From Cydia pomonella (taxonomy: Eukaryota; Arthropoda; Insecta; Lepidoptera; Tortricidae), in contig NC_084705.1 in the NCBI RefSeq assembly GCF_033807575.1, positions 15,308,019 to 15,372,018 of the forward strand: 64,000 nucleotides of DNA, in the 5' to 3' direction. How positions within the stretch are numbered: the first letter of the stretch is position 1; every line of letters starts with the position of its first letter. Of this stretch, positions 33,897 through 45,003 are shown piece by piece. The translations under genes and the position numbers were made by a program. The notes beneath the pieces are model-generated. The model did no database searches and was not told the origin of the DNA. It saw only the letters and a list, made by a program, of their open reading frames with translations.

Positions 33897-35546
33897 ATCA
33901 TTTCGTTCCTACATCACTAAAACGGGCCAGGGTAATCGCTGTCCTCAAACCAGGAAAGCCTGATGACAGAGCAGAGAGCTATAGACCGATCGCTCTCTTA
34001 AGCGTTGTATACAAATTACTGGAGAGACTAGTCCACAATCGCATCCATGATTCCGTTAACGCAATCATCCCCCAGGAACAGGCTGGTTTTAGACCTAACC
34101 GTAGCTGTTGTGATCAGGTGCTCGCTCTCACAACACATGTCGAAAACGGGTTTAATAAGAACCTCAAATCATCCGCGGTTTTTATCGACCTGACTGCCGC
34201 ATATGATACAGTCTGGCGCCAGGGATTGCTATATAAACTGTTGAAAATAATCCCATGCACAAAAATCTACAGGTTTATTGAAAACACTCTTACTAATAGG
34301 CCGATACAGGTTTTCCTGGGTGACGAAACCAGCAGCGTCAGAACACTAAACAACGGGCTGCCGCAGGGCTCTGTCCTAGCCCCTCTCCTGTTTAATATCT
34401 ACGTGCATGACCTTCCCAATACTGTGTCACGTAAATTCGGATATGCCGACGACCTGGCTCTGATCACTCAACACCACAAAATGGATTCCACCGAACCAAT
34501 TCTACAAAGAGACCTGGAAGCCCTTGATGACTTTTTCACCCGGTGGCACCTCTGCCCTAACCCAAGCAAGACGGAAGTCTGCTGCTTCCATCTTAACAAT
34601 AAGCTTGCAGAAAGAACCCTGACCGTCAAGTTTAAAGGCACAATACTTAAACATAATCCGCACCCCAAGTACCTTGGAGTTACTCTAGACAGAAGTCTTA
34701 CTTACAAGTGTCACCTACAAAAAGTATCAGCTAAACTGCAGACCAGGAATAGTCTAGTGCAAAAATTAACAGGGACAACTTGGGGAGCCTCTGCCTCGTG
34801 TCTCCGAACCACGGCGCTGGCACTGGTTTACTCGACGGCCGAGTACTGCGCTCCAGTCTGGATGAATAGTGTTCATACCTCAGCCATCGACACGCAGCTT
34901 AACCAGACTCTCCGTCTAATAACGGGATGCCTTAAGCCAACACCCATCCACTGGCTCCCCGCTCTTAGCAACATAGCCCCTGCGCGCCTACGAAGAGAAA
35001 AATGCCTCCAACGCGAACTAGTGAAAGCGCACTTTAGTCCTGAACTACCAATTCACCAGGACCTCGAGGGCTTCGGAAGAAAACGTCTTAAATCCCGAAA
35101 CCCACCTGCATTACGGATGGAAAACTCCCTGACCACCCGTACCCTGGAGGAGGCATGGACCGCAGAATGGGAAGCCCTCAGGGACCAAGCAAACCCCTTC
35201 TCTGCTCTACCCCTGCGAGTATCCCCAGTGGGATTCAAGGAACCGCGCCGGGTGTGGTCTGCTCTTAACCGCTTAAGAACAGGAGTTGGCAACTGCGGCC
35301 ACCACTGGTACAAATGGGGCTGGAGCTCCTCTCCTGCCTGTAACTGCGGGCACCCAGACCAAACCATCAACCACATCACTCTGGAGTGCCCCCTTACTAG
35401 ATACACAGGCCATGTAGATGATTTTAAGATCCTATCAGAAGAAGCGGTCGCGTACCTGGGAAGGGCGAAATTCTAATTATAAGTTTATCTATGTACTTAA
35501 TCCAGTGACATACATATGCCATACGATAAATAAAAATCATTTCGTT
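33897..35546 (+). mobile_element. jockey-like LINE, 5'-truncated, with target duplication
   Basis: ATCATTTCGTT occurs at 33897-33907 and again at 35536-35546, directly bracketing a 1,628-bp insert (33908-35535) that ends in AAATAAAAA. This is the expected outcome of a truncated LINE insertion. No stop codon or frameshift is seen in its coding part, so the insertion is probably young. Confidence 0.85.
33908..35476 (+). CDS. LINE reverse transcriptase, C-terminal 522 codons
   Basis: The frame is open from the first base of the insertion; there is no genuine start because the 5' part was lost. In order it carries RVIAVLKPGKP and ESYRPIALLS (fingers), QEQAGFRPNRS, palm motif A FIDLTAAYDTV, motif B GLPQGSVLAPLLFNIYVHDL, catalytic YADDLAL, NPSKTEVCCF and the thumb entry YLGVTLDRSL. 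The C-terminus has LRTGVGNCGHHWYKWGW and a cysteine/histidine cluster, CNCGHPDQTINHITLECP. The missing N-terminal part would be expected to hold the APE-type endonuclease. The family is jockey-like by motif content. It is unlikely to be expressed by itself. Confidence 0.85.
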   Translation, partial: PTSLKRARVIAVLKPGKPDDRAESYRPIALLSVVYKLLERLVHNRIHDSVNAIIPQEQAGFRPNRSCCDQVLALTTHVENGFNKNLKSSAVFIDLTAAYDTVWRQGLLYKLLKIIPCTKIYRFIENTLTNRPIQVFLGDETSSVRTLNNGLPQGSVLAPLLFNIYVHDLPNTVSRKFGYADDLALITQHHKMDSTEPILQRDLEALDDFFTRWHLCPNPSKTEVCCFHLNNKLAERTLTVKFKGTILKHNPHPKYLGVTLDRSLTYKCHLQKVSAKLQTRNSLVQKLTGTTWGASASCLRTTALALVYSTAEYCAPVWMNSVHTSAIDTQLNQTLRLITGCLKPTPIHWLPALSNIAPARLRREKCLQRELVKAHFSPELPIHQDLEGFGRKRLKSRNPPALRMENSLTTRTLEEAWTAEWEALRDQANPFSALPLRVSPVGFKEPRRVWSALNRLRTGVGNCGHHWYKWGWSSSPACNCGHPDQTINHITLECPLTRYTGHVDDFKILSEEAVAYLGRAKF

Positions 35547-36114
35547 ACAAACATTTTTTCATTCGAAATTTACTTATCTCACCCTTTCAGTCCCCCAATC
35601 AGTCGGTTAAAAATTAAGTTATCTGAGTTTATTAATAGGGACGCCATGACTGCCTATTAAATATAAAACAAACGTTTACCGCCTCTAAACTAATGGTGCA
35701 TTAACAACATAACCGATAACCATGTCCAGTTCAAACAATCGATACAGATCTTTCAATCAGCTGTCCGAATATTTTTTTAATAATTTAGTAAGCGTAGGCG
35801 CCGGGTTGCTCCAACTGATCGAGATACGTTTACTCTTACGCAAGTTGAGACCATGACCAGAAAACTCAGACCTAAGTGGTTCGAAGTTGTAATTTCAGTA
35901 ATTGATCGTAACACTGTAAAAATGATTAATTGATTTTAAGTTAATGTCAGAATTACAGCTATATTTTCAAGGTTACGTGTAGTTATACTATCTGTTGAAC
36001 AAGGTCCACTAATTTGTATAAGTATCTAAGATAATATGATTCTCCTTTTTCGCTGATGGGATTTTTATGATTATTACACTAACAAAATACATTATAAATA
36101 GTTTGCTAAGAATA
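35547..36114. other. unassigned DNA
   Basis: Nothing recognised. Confidence 0.35.
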
Positions 36115-36660
36115 AAATCGGGGAAGTGCGTGTCGGACCACGCATGGAAGGGTTTCGTAGCTGTAGAACACGAAACATGTCGAGCTGTCATCGTCTTTAT
36201 AAACGTCAGTAACCCGGTTTAATAATTATATTTAATGATGTAGACGTAGATTTCATTTAAATCAGTTCAGCGATATTTGATTCTTCATATATACAAACCT
36301 ACACATTTCTTTTCACTTGTAAGGGGTTTTTTGGAATAAAAACTATTCTATTTACTTCCCCGGGACTCAATCTATTTCTATACCTTTAATCTAAATGAGT
36401 TCAGCGGTGATTGATTCCTCATACAAATTTCCACCTCCTTTTTCACATTCTTAAGGGATGAATTTTGGGATAAAAACTATGTTTGTACCAAATTTTAACT
36501 AAATTGGTTCAGCGGTTTAAGCGTGAAGAGTAATTTAATAAAATCGGCCAAGTGCGTGTCGGACCACGCATAAGGAAGGGTTCCGCATCCGTAGCTGTAG
36601 ATCAGTATACATTAACTAATACGCTAGTGGTCCTGGGTTCGAATTCTGGTAGGAGACTTA
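36115..36660 (+). repeat. two heads of a GTGCGTGTCGGACCACGC repeat with decayed tandem modules
   Basis: AAGTGCGTGTCGGACCACGC starts at about 36124 and 36550, each followed by AAGGGTTTCGTAG or AAGGGTTCCGCAT. Between them, three diverged modules contain TTCAGCG (36276, 36401, 36508), each preceded by a TTTAAAT/TCTAAAT/ACTAAAT stretch, and two share GGATAAAAAC or GGAATAAAAAC. After the second head, GGTCCTGGGTTCGAATTCTG (36630) resembles a tRNA box B, suggesting a SINE scrap. Confidence 0.5.
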
Positions 36661-37005
36661 TACTTATCCCAAATGCAGTAATCATATGGGAAAACTCATG
36701 CACTAGTTTATTTCGTTTTCCTTTAATAAGGTCTGACGATTTTGTTCATGCAAGTACTTCATCTACGATGCGAAATTATTTGTGTGTGATGTGATGAGTA
36801 CGAACATTTTTTTTCCGAGTGATGTTTTCTATGTATGTAGATATTTAAGTAAGTAACATATTAATTATTACGTATATCGTCGTCGTTAAGGTACTAACCT
36901 TATAGTATAAAATTTTCTTAGGTAGGACTAGTTCAATCTGTGTAGGTTGCCCCAAAAATATTTATACACTAGTGGCTCTGTGGGCTGTAGAACTTGCGAC
37001 AAGCT
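36661..37005. other. unassigned DNA
   Basis: Nothing recognised. Confidence 0.35.
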
Positions 37006-37280
37006 TAAAAAATGAAAATCTCTTCCTCCTGCCCTTATCCCACGTTATATGGGGTCGGCACAACATGTTCTTCTCTTCCATTCTCATCTATCTTTCGTCA
37101 CCTCAGCACTCACTCCTTTCTTTCTCATATCCTCTTTCACACAATCCATCCATCGTTTTTTGGATCTACCATCCGCTCTCCGACCATCAACATTCATTCC
37201 TAACATTCTTTTTCCTATATGGCATTCATCCCTTCTCATTAAATGCCCATACCACGCTAACCTACCACTTCCGCTTAAAA
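37006..37280 (-). pseudogene. LINE (RTE-like) reverse transcriptase, C-terminal fragment
   Basis: Read on the minus strand from about 37265: LAWYGHLMRRDECHIGKR, then MNVDGRRADGRSKKRWMD, then CVKEDMRKKGVSAEVTKDR. A TGA stop follows, and then EWKRRTCCADPI and TAA. This W-GH-MRR ... GR-KKRW-D pattern is the usual C-terminus of an abundant insect endonuclease-reverse transcriptase. Only the last 80 or so residues remain. The long plus-strand frame at 36972-37394 is its antisense shadow. Confidence 0.7.
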
Positions 37281-38047
37281 AATGAAATAAATATATTTAC
37301 TTCGTTGAATCATTATAACAGCAAACTCACAAGTTTTAAGTGCCATATGCACAGCCGGCGCGTAAGACCTTTTGGCCAATTTTCGTCATTTTGAAAATCT
37401 TCCAAAAATCGAAACTACAGAAAAATTCTATCTAACTACTGAACCTGCTTACAAAAAGAGCATCATTTAAGAAATGTAACCTGCATATAGGAGGACATCC
37501 GGGCATACGAAAGCATTTTTGCCCAAGCGGAAACCGAGACCTTCGCTAACTCTCGGTCAAATTCTCGCAAATTTTTCAGTACTAACAATACGAAAAAGAA
37601 ATTGAAAACTTGCCTTGCCTCAGCCAAATATAAAATTGTGGCCTAAGCACTCAGGATGCCCATATGCGAGTAAGGTAAACTGTATTTAAAAGTTTGATCA
37701 GATACCGCAATGTAATAAAAGTTGCTTGCAAGTTCTTCCTAGTATAAATCTCGCTTAATATTGCCAAAGTAGGTACGCGATACTCCTTATAGACTTACAA
37801 AGATAATTTTTTGAATTCCTTCATTAACACAATATTTTTGGTTTTCGGAGCAATTATTTCCAAAAGTGTATACTGAATCAAGTAAAGTAACGCTCTTAGC
37901 AACCTTAATGTTATTTTAATGACATACCAAATGATGTGCCATATGTTAATTTTACTGAAAAAAACTTTTTTTAATTTTGTTACGAGTTCATGTATGGAGT
38001 GCCCCCCTTAATTATATATATATTTTTATACATTTTAAACTCTTAAC
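37281..38047. other. unassigned DNA
   Basis: Nothing recognised. Confidence 0.35.
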
Positions 38048-38370
38048 TAGGTAGCGGCTCACAAAATACATCTACGTTCTAAATTTTACTAAAATATGTC
38101 TTATAGTATTGGAGTAAAATGGCTGTGACATACAGACGGACGGACATGACGAAACTATAAGAGTTCCGTTTTAAATACACATCCTTTTTTTTAGGGTTCC
38201 GTAGACAACTATTATAGTTTCGCCATGTCCATCCGAGGCTTTCTCCGTGATGGTTAGTGCTAGAAAGCTGCAATTTGGCATGAATACGAGTATATAGGTA
38301 TATAAATTAATCATACCGACAAAATGGTAAAATATATGTTTTCTGCTCGTCGACTGTAATGCTTGAATTA
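38048..38370. repeat. two dispersed-repeat fragments, tail to tail
   Basis: 38048-38172 matches the right end of the copy A family on the plus strand (GGCTGTGACATACAGACGGA ... GAGTTCCGTTTT). 38190-38370 matches the right end of the 20.7/45 kb family on the minus strand (AGGGTTCCGTAGACAACTAT, TATAGTTTCGCCATGTCCAT). They meet at a T-rich junction. Confidence 0.6.
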
Positions 38371-38552
38371 AGATTTCGTATACCAAATTATAATTGCGTA
38401 CTTTTCATGTATGGGCTCTCAATTCAACTATAAAATTTCCTTCGATACGCTGTTAAAAACTTAGATACTTACCGATTTTCATTACTTATTTAGGTTATAA
38501 AGTAAAAAAAAAAATATTTTGATGACTCGTAGAAAATGTATTGTAGACAATA
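38371..38552. other. unassigned DNA
   Basis: Nothing recognised. Confidence 0.3.
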
Positions 38553-38654
38553 GTGATATAATCAAGCTTTTCAATCTCGTACCTCACTTAGGCAACTCAA
38601 CAAGCTTCGTTGCCTAAACACGGTACTCGACTGAAAAGACTCGATTAATATCAC
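38553..38654. repeat. foldback element, about 100 bp
   Basis: GTGATATAATCAAGC at the left pairs imperfectly with GACTCGATTAATATCAC at the right. The centre is TTAGGCAAC ... GTTGCCTAA around TCAACAAGCTTC. Confidence 0.6.
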
Positions 38655-38760
38655 GATTGTATAAAATACTATTTTTGGGTTGCCACCCGAAGCACAGAGC
38701 GCTTTAACGTTAGAAATTGACAGATATTAATCACATTAGTTTTTTCTAGCAACAGACATG

Positions 38761-38888
38761 TAAAGCCTGGCCAGTAATATATGATCACGCGCCATATTGC
38801 GAAATTTCATTGGAATTAAAAATTTCATACTTAACTGAAAATAACAGCGCCCTCTTGACAATGATCATATATTTCTGGTCGGGCTTTA
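38761..38888. repeat. foldback MITE, 128 bp
   Basis: TAAAGCCTGGCCAGTAATAT at the left and ATATTTCTGGTCGGGCTTTA at the right are near-complementary. ATATGATCA and TGATCATAT continue the arms. Confidence 0.65.
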
Positions 38889-40150
38889 TAATTAGTCAAC
38901 TTCAACGTTATCTCTCTATCGATTACAATCGAGTTTGATTTTAATGAGTTTTGCATCATTACCGATTACAATAAAGTCGTTGTTCTGCTAATGAGCTGAT
39001 CAAATGAGACTGTTGTTTGATTACGAACTTTAATTAATTTATTGTCATAAAGTCACATGCTTTCTTCTTGACTAAAAATATCTTTGAAGGATATGAAAGT
39101 AAAAATACTGCAAACTTTGAAATTGAAAATTTTATCTCCGTTATTCTTGTTACGTGCCAGTGTTTGCGGTTGTAGTTTGTAGAATAATGATATTTGTGTT
39201 AAATTTGAAAACCAGCAGGTTTGGTCTTATTACGAAGTAATCCTTTTCAAAAAATTCACTACACAGTACACATTCCTTGACATATTTGTAATAGAGAACG
39301 TCTGCATGAACAATGTCAGATTCAGATTAAATTTAATTCGCATTCAATATTGAATGTTAGAAAGCATCTTCCGCAATCGTATCTGCATTAACCGTAGTAT
39401 ATTAAACCGAAACGAACATAATCCATTCGTATGATAGCCCGGTATCGCGATCTAGAACTGGTTTTAGCAAATTATGCGTCGCGGGCGCAGGGTCTTCTTC
39501 TCAATAATTTATAACGTAATGCTTTCTAAACCCCGGGGTTAGTACTGGATGGTTTAAGCGCGTTTCCACTCTCCTGCACGAGTTTAATATAATCATGTTG
39601 TTGAGTATAGTTCTCGTGTAAAAAAAATCGAAGATATTAAATATATATCAATTATGCATTTTTATTGTCTCTGTTATGTATTATACAAGTTTAAAAGTAT
39701 ACAATGGACGCCATTACCGGTATATAAGTACCTAAATTTTTATCATTTTCTTCTTTTTAGAACACCTCTATGAAGCATCTAAGATGTGCCCGCCTTCCAC
39801 ATTCTTTTAGTCTGACATTATCTAAAGTCAATGGAGCCACATTCTAAGTGCTGCACAAAATTGCACGACGCTCAAGTGGCAGGCAATAACGGCGTATCTG
39901 CACCGAGCTACCAGTTCCAAGGAAATAATGAGTACTAACTGGGGCTTTGTGCTTAGGAATGCATTTACACGGTGTTGCGAGAGGACACTGATCTCGAGGT
40001 GTTCGGTAACCGAGTGGAAGATAATTTTTAAAGTGCTCATGTACGGTCGCTACCCTTCTGGAATGTACCTTAGCTGAAATCCTTTAATTTTTTTTGCTTG
40101 CTAGTTAAGAAGTTATGTGAAAATATTGTTTTAAATAAAATTGGTCGTTG
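38889..40150. other. unassigned DNA
   Basis: A less AT-rich patch at 39830-40070 contains no recognisable gene or repeat. Confidence 0.35.
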
Positions 40151-40154
40151 ACAC

Positions 40155-40455
40155 TGGCGCAGATATTACAGCATACTGCTCAGCGGTAAGGCGTATGACT
40201 TCCCAATCTGAGGTCTAGTTGATTCAAACTCCGGCTCGTACTTACTCGTACGGCTTTTTGCTAGTTACCAGTCGTTTTTCGGTGAAGTAAAACATCAAGA
40301 CGAAACCGGACTAATCCCAAAAAGGCAAGTTTACCTCTGGTTTAGAAGGAGTGCTTACGCCCATTGTTGGGATTGTTACGAGTAGAATACCAAACCGGAC
40401 TCTGGGCTCCTTTAGGATGGGACTGGGAAATCGCTAAGATGAGGAAGAGGAAACC
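40155..40455 (+). repeat. tRNA-derived SINE, full head
   Basis: The box A-like TACTGCTCAGCGGTAAGGCG (about 40176) and box B-like AGTTGATTCAAACTCC (about 40218) are both present. The body ACCAGTCGTTTTTCGGTGAA, then AACCGGACTAATCCCAA, matches the SINE at 49975-50261. It is diverged towards the 3' end, and I found no clear target duplication. Confidence 0.7.
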
Positions 40456-41237
40456 TCTTGTATGTTTTTTAATTTATTTATGATAAATAATTTTATTTTC
40501 ACGTCAGCAGCTGGAACAAGGGTAATTTGCTGCTTAAAAACAGTGAGCAAAGTCGCATTTTGCTCACTGAGTGAGACAAAATAGCATTCAAGTGACCTTC
40601 ATATTCGAATGTCATTTCAACGTGCGGGGCCTAATACAAGTTCGAAGTATTTGGATTCTATTGTCTTTGTCCCTTTCACGTCATTAGCAAAAAGAAAGAG
40701 ACAAAAAGTGCATACGTAATTCAACGATATATTGACGGTTTATAATAGACCCCCGAAATAAGTCAGACCGCATCGTTCCAAAACACCCTACGATAGTCTT
40801 CATTCGTAATAATTAATTAATGAAATAAAAGTTTAAAATTTAATAAAAATACCCATATTTCACGTATTTTATTATACAATCAAAACAATATACTTATACA
40901 AATTTACGCAATTGTTACGCAGTAAATAATTCTACTTAACGATTTTTAACGATCTCTACTGTAGTTGACAAATAGTAGTATCCGCAATTCGGACCGTATC
41001 TTACAAAGTTTTTTTTAACAAAAAAAAGTTGACGATTGAACTGTCAATTGATGTTCGTTAATTCATTATTTTCGTATCATTTTATTGAAATTTCTTTCGT
41101 TTTGTTTTATTGCGGTAATTAAAGTTAATTGTTAGAATACCTTCAGAAAACATGAGTGAAATAGTGATGAAGACGGATTACATTTTTTCAGGTTGTATTT
41201 TTTGATGGCTGACTGACGTGAAAAATTTTGTGTACTA
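40456..41237. other. unassigned DNA with one hairpin
   Basis: CAGTGAGCAAA (40541-40551) and TTTGCTCACTG (40559-40569) form a perfect 11-bp hairpin with a 7-base loop. Nothing else is seen. Confidence 0.4.
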
Positions 41238-41418
41238 CACGAGATCAAAGTTATTTACATCTCGTGCGCTTTTGAGTCCCTTACTGCGCTCAAGATTCTA
41301 AATTAGATTCACTCGCTACGCTCGTGAATCTATTATAGAATCTTTCGCTTGCACGGGACTCAAAACAAGCACTCGAAGAAATATCAAACTTTGCTCTCTT
41401 GTTGTACAAATAACTATT
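41238..41418. repeat. stacked-palindrome repeat
   Basis: Consecutive hairpins are seen: CACGAGAT/ATCTCGTG (41238-41266), then an outer GAGTCCC/GGGACTC (41274-41361) enclosing AGATTCTA/TAGAATCT and GATTCAC/GTGAATC. The right end CTTGTTGTACAAATAACTAT resembles the end of the repeat at 11480-11690. Confidence 0.55.
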
Positions 41419-42130
41419 ATTTCACTGTCCCAAAACCAGTAACTAGGCAATGCTCTACTCCCTACTCCATAAAATTTAATTCAATGCGCGGAATTAGAAT
41501 GCTGTTGGTTTAATCGCATCTGTATTGCCTTACATTTAGTCCGCTTGTGCGTTGAATACGTACTAACAGGTAAAATGTTAATGGATTATTTCCATAAATG
41601 GTGCCCTGGCTTTCTCACAGCATGGGAAATCACCATATTCGTGTGCCTGGAGCAAAGGTATTTTTAAGTGTTTGGAAAATGTAAATATACAGCATATTAC
41701 GTAGGTACTGACTGACACATATGAATTAACTAAATTAAATATTACCATACCCAGGTAATTGGGTTTATTCTTTCTTGAGTCGAATATTCGTTTCTTAAGT
41801 CGTTCAGACACAATCAGAAATGAAGAGTTTCACTTCTGCTCTACCGATCTTCTGTAAGCGTATGTCTACAAAAGCAAGAGTTAAAAGCGACGAAAGAGCT
41901 TGTAGACGGTCTTCCGTTGTAGACGGTCTTCGCCACATTGACCTTAATAGCATTACGATTATGTCACAGTGGTTTCTCTATGATAAATCTAAGATTATCC
42001 TGTTTGCCTGTAATGGCCTATTATTACCTATTTACGATGGTAGTTCATTATTTAAATGCCTCTCTGACATTTGCCATCGCTTAACCACGCTCGCGCAGCG
42101 TAATCTTTGTAAAAGTTATTTTACAATTTT
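41419..42130. other. unassigned, possibly decayed LINE upstream part
   Basis: A 110-codon frame at 41820-42152 has no clear domain. It contains a 12-base duplication (TAGACGGTCTTC twice near 41900-41934). It may be a frameshifted upstream portion of the LINE fragment that follows. Confidence 0.3.
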
Positions 42131-42910
42131 GAATCTTCTTAGGAGCTATTAAAGTCGATCCAATTCTTGTACCTTTACATGTAAGATTTAAACTATATTG
42201 TTGTTTGGATAGTCTAGCTTTTTTGAAGCGTGCGAGTCCTGTGACTAGCGTTTATTTAACATCGATTAGAAGATATACATATTTCTTCTTTCGTCTTAAA
42301 AAACGTCTTAAACAAACTGTCTGTCCAGTAGAACTCCAGCGAACAGTCTTTGCAAGTCGCCAATTTCTAGCAATGAGTGCAAGAATTTACAATAAAATCA
42401 ACAAACGGCTAGACATCTATAAATTAAACCGCTACGACTGCAAATCTAAGTTACTAACCTGGCTCCAAACACAAACTTACCAGGAAACTGAAAGACTTTT
42501 ATGCTGCCTAAAATAAATCTACCCTGATAAACCCTTTACACATAATATATAAATAAGTACTCAATATAAATTGTATTAAAGTAAACCAAAGTATAAATTT
42601 TGTCACATTATATTAAAACTGAAATATTGTTTTTTTTTTTTCATACTTATTGTAGGTATACTGTACTGTACACTTTTTTTTTTTCTGTAATAATAGATTT
42701 AATTTCTGCTTCCACTATTGTGTAACCTTTAGCGGAGGAATCACTGACTCCCGAGTCGCAGGCTCTGACCTAGTTCGGGAGACAAAAGCTGGACCCTGGT
42801 GAAACCATTACAAACCTAATTATAAGCTTTTCTGTATCTAGTATAACATAATATCGACACTCTATACTGTGTTAGGTTTTTAAGTGAATAAAGATTTATT
42901 ATTATTATTT
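42131..42910 (+). pseudogene. LINE 3' fragment with (TTA)n tail
   Basis: An open stretch from about 42131 to TAA at 42514-42516 encodes KVDPILVPLHVRFKLYCCLD ... ASRQFLAMSARIYNKI ... LLTWLQTQTYQETERLL. This fits the C-terminal tail of insect LINE reverse transcriptases (the IYN...L segment and a terminal basic helix). A 3' UTR of about 370 bases follows and ends in GTGAATAAAGATTTATTATT plus further TTA repeats. The catalytic domain is absent. The exact clade is undetermined. Confidence 0.55.
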
Positions 42911-43350
42911 AACCACCCTTGATAAATTAAATTTAGATTGCATTGGTCATTGTATGCTGAAACTGACATCGTTTTTGCCGTGTTTGGCACCTCGTGCAGG
43001 TCTATTTATACAAAGTGCAAATTAATTCTATTTCGCGACAAAGTCCTACGCCTCAAATAGATTTAAATAGTGCAATAAAAACAAATTATAAATTTATGAA
43101 AGGGTTTAGGTGGCGATGTCGGGAGATAGAATCTAGATCGGATCTGCGTCGCGTGCCGATCGCATCTGAGAAGAGTTGTAATGAGGCATTCTTGCTTTCA
43201 CTCTTTGCAGTGTGGGACTTGTGGGAGTACGTTCATTTTGCGTTTTGTTAGTAATTCAATAATACAATTTTAGAAACTCGTATCAAATTTGTAGAAAAAC
43301 TCTACAATTTTGTTATCCTTCCTCATAAATAAAGATTATATTTTTCATTT
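42911..43350. other. unassigned DNA
   Basis: An 85-codon frame at 42994-43251 has no recognisable identity. Confidence 0.35.
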
Positions 43351-44390
43351 CTATATAGCAGTGTTGGGCAAAAAGTAGTTGGATTACAGATTAACGATTA
43401 TGATTACAAAATATAGTTGTAACTACAAATTACAATTACTAGGAAAATGCAGTTGAGAGTTTATTAACTACATTTTTTTACTAACTATGTATATCTGTAA
43501 CAAATTACTTAATGCGATTACAAATTACTTTTACTCAAAAAATATTTTCGATCATCTTTGTTTCCCAAATCAGGTTAAAAAATAAACGAGTTTTAAGTTG
43601 ATCTTAACATATCTAGTTTGACTTTTCATATAAAAAAAGGAATGTTAGTTTGTCAAGATTATGAAGGGACTTATTAAAAAATGTTAACATTTTAGGGCAA
43701 AAATTAGTTTTTGTTAGGTGGTCAGATCCATGAAACCATCCAAGCAGTTTTTTTTAAATTTATGTGGCATTAAAATTATAGAAAAAAATATTATCCTCCT
43801 AAGGACCACGGGCCTAGCTAATTAGTTAAATGAAATTTAAACTTTTTACAATTGGAACAGAGTTGCATTTCTTTTGTTTCATTTCATTTTAAAACAGAAG
43901 AAACTCAACCTTATTCCCTACACTATGAATTGCAAATTCAAATAGCATTTTTTTGTATGTTGCCTTTGCCTATCAAGGAGTGATTATAAATTAATGTAAT
44001 TTCGATTACAAATTACAAAGTAATCTCAATTGCAAGTAGTTGTAACTACATGTAATAAACTACAAATAATTCAACTACTTACATGAAACACATTTTTTTT
44101 TTTGCTAAACGACATATTATGATTTATTTTATTAATATTTCACTTTCTTCACATATCAAACCTAAGAACTACAATAACAATTATACTCTAAATAATGAAA
44201 TAGCATGTTCAATAATTTGACTACATTGTTAAATAAAAACGTTAAAATTAATTATATATAAAATAATATTTAATCTATAAACTATTAAACTAAATCTAAA
44301 ATAATCCCCCCTGGATCGTACCTGGCTCCCCAACCCAATTTGTAGTTAAAATTACACAAGTAATTGATTACGTCCAACACTGCTATATAG
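43351..44390. mobile_element. non-autonomous hAT element with 8-bp target duplication
   Basis: CTATATAG at 43351-43358 and 44383-44390 flanks a 1,024-bp element that begins CAGTGTTGG and ends CCAACACTG. The hAT hallmarks are an 8-bp target duplication and short CAG...CTG inverted repeats. There is no transposase frame. Subterminal regions are dense in GATTACA/TGTAATC-like words (for example GCGATTACAAATTACTTTTA and AATTACAAAGTAATCTC), as expected of repeated transposase-binding sites. Confidence 0.85.
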
Positions 44391-44851
44391 GTATGTGGAC
44401 AAGTACTTACCAAATTTCTACGTTACGAACAATATATAAATTTAACATCATTACAACGCAGTATTTTAAATCAAACGGTCACATATTATTTCAGTCTTTA
44501 ATTAGTATTATGACACTTATGCTGCCCATGTTAATTTATCAGCGCAATATTAAAATGAGTGTCCATTAGTTTGATTTAGACGTGAAAGCGGCGAGTCCGC
44601 GCCCGCGGACGCTAGCGCATCTTCCATTTGCATAAGTTTGCGCAACAACTTCATCTTTAAAGTTCAATAGGTCAGCTGCACTTGCTTGCGAGCTAATGTA
44701 TGGTGATTTGCGCATAAAAACTGTTATTTTACAGATACTTAGGTACTCGTTCTATTACAGAACGGTTGATGTTGTGGCTGTTATTAAGAATCATTAATTT
44801 AGGACTACAAAGTTAATTGTTGAAACTTGGCTTGGTGGCAAGTCATTGTAG
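44391..44851. other. unassigned DNA with a GC-rich patch
   Basis: GCGGCGAGTCCGCGCCCGCG near 44589 is followed by a perfect octamer-type ATTTGCAT near 44626. This could be regulatory but cannot be supported further. Confidence 0.3.
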
Positions 44852-44917
44852 AAAATTTGATGAAGTACGAGTACATATGTGTACTTCATCAAATTTTATG
44901 TGACGTGTGCGTCACAT
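44852..44917. repeat. two adjacent perfect hairpins
   Basis: AAAATTTGATGAAGTAC (44852-44868) and GTACTTCATCAAATTTT (44881-44897) are a perfect 17-bp inverted repeat with a 12-base loop. Immediately next, ATGTGACG TGTG CGTCACAT (44898-44917) is a perfect 8-bp-arm palindrome. Confidence 0.75.
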
Positions 44918-45003
44918 CATACTCATACATCAAACGTTGTTAGTTAAAAACCGTTATCGACAATACGATTACCTACAAGATTTGCAGTAATAGTAGTCAT
45001 AAA

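Noticed and set aside
36972..37394. A 140-codon plus-strand frame rich in Ser, His and Phe
   Set aside because: It is antisense to the LINE C-terminal coding remnant.
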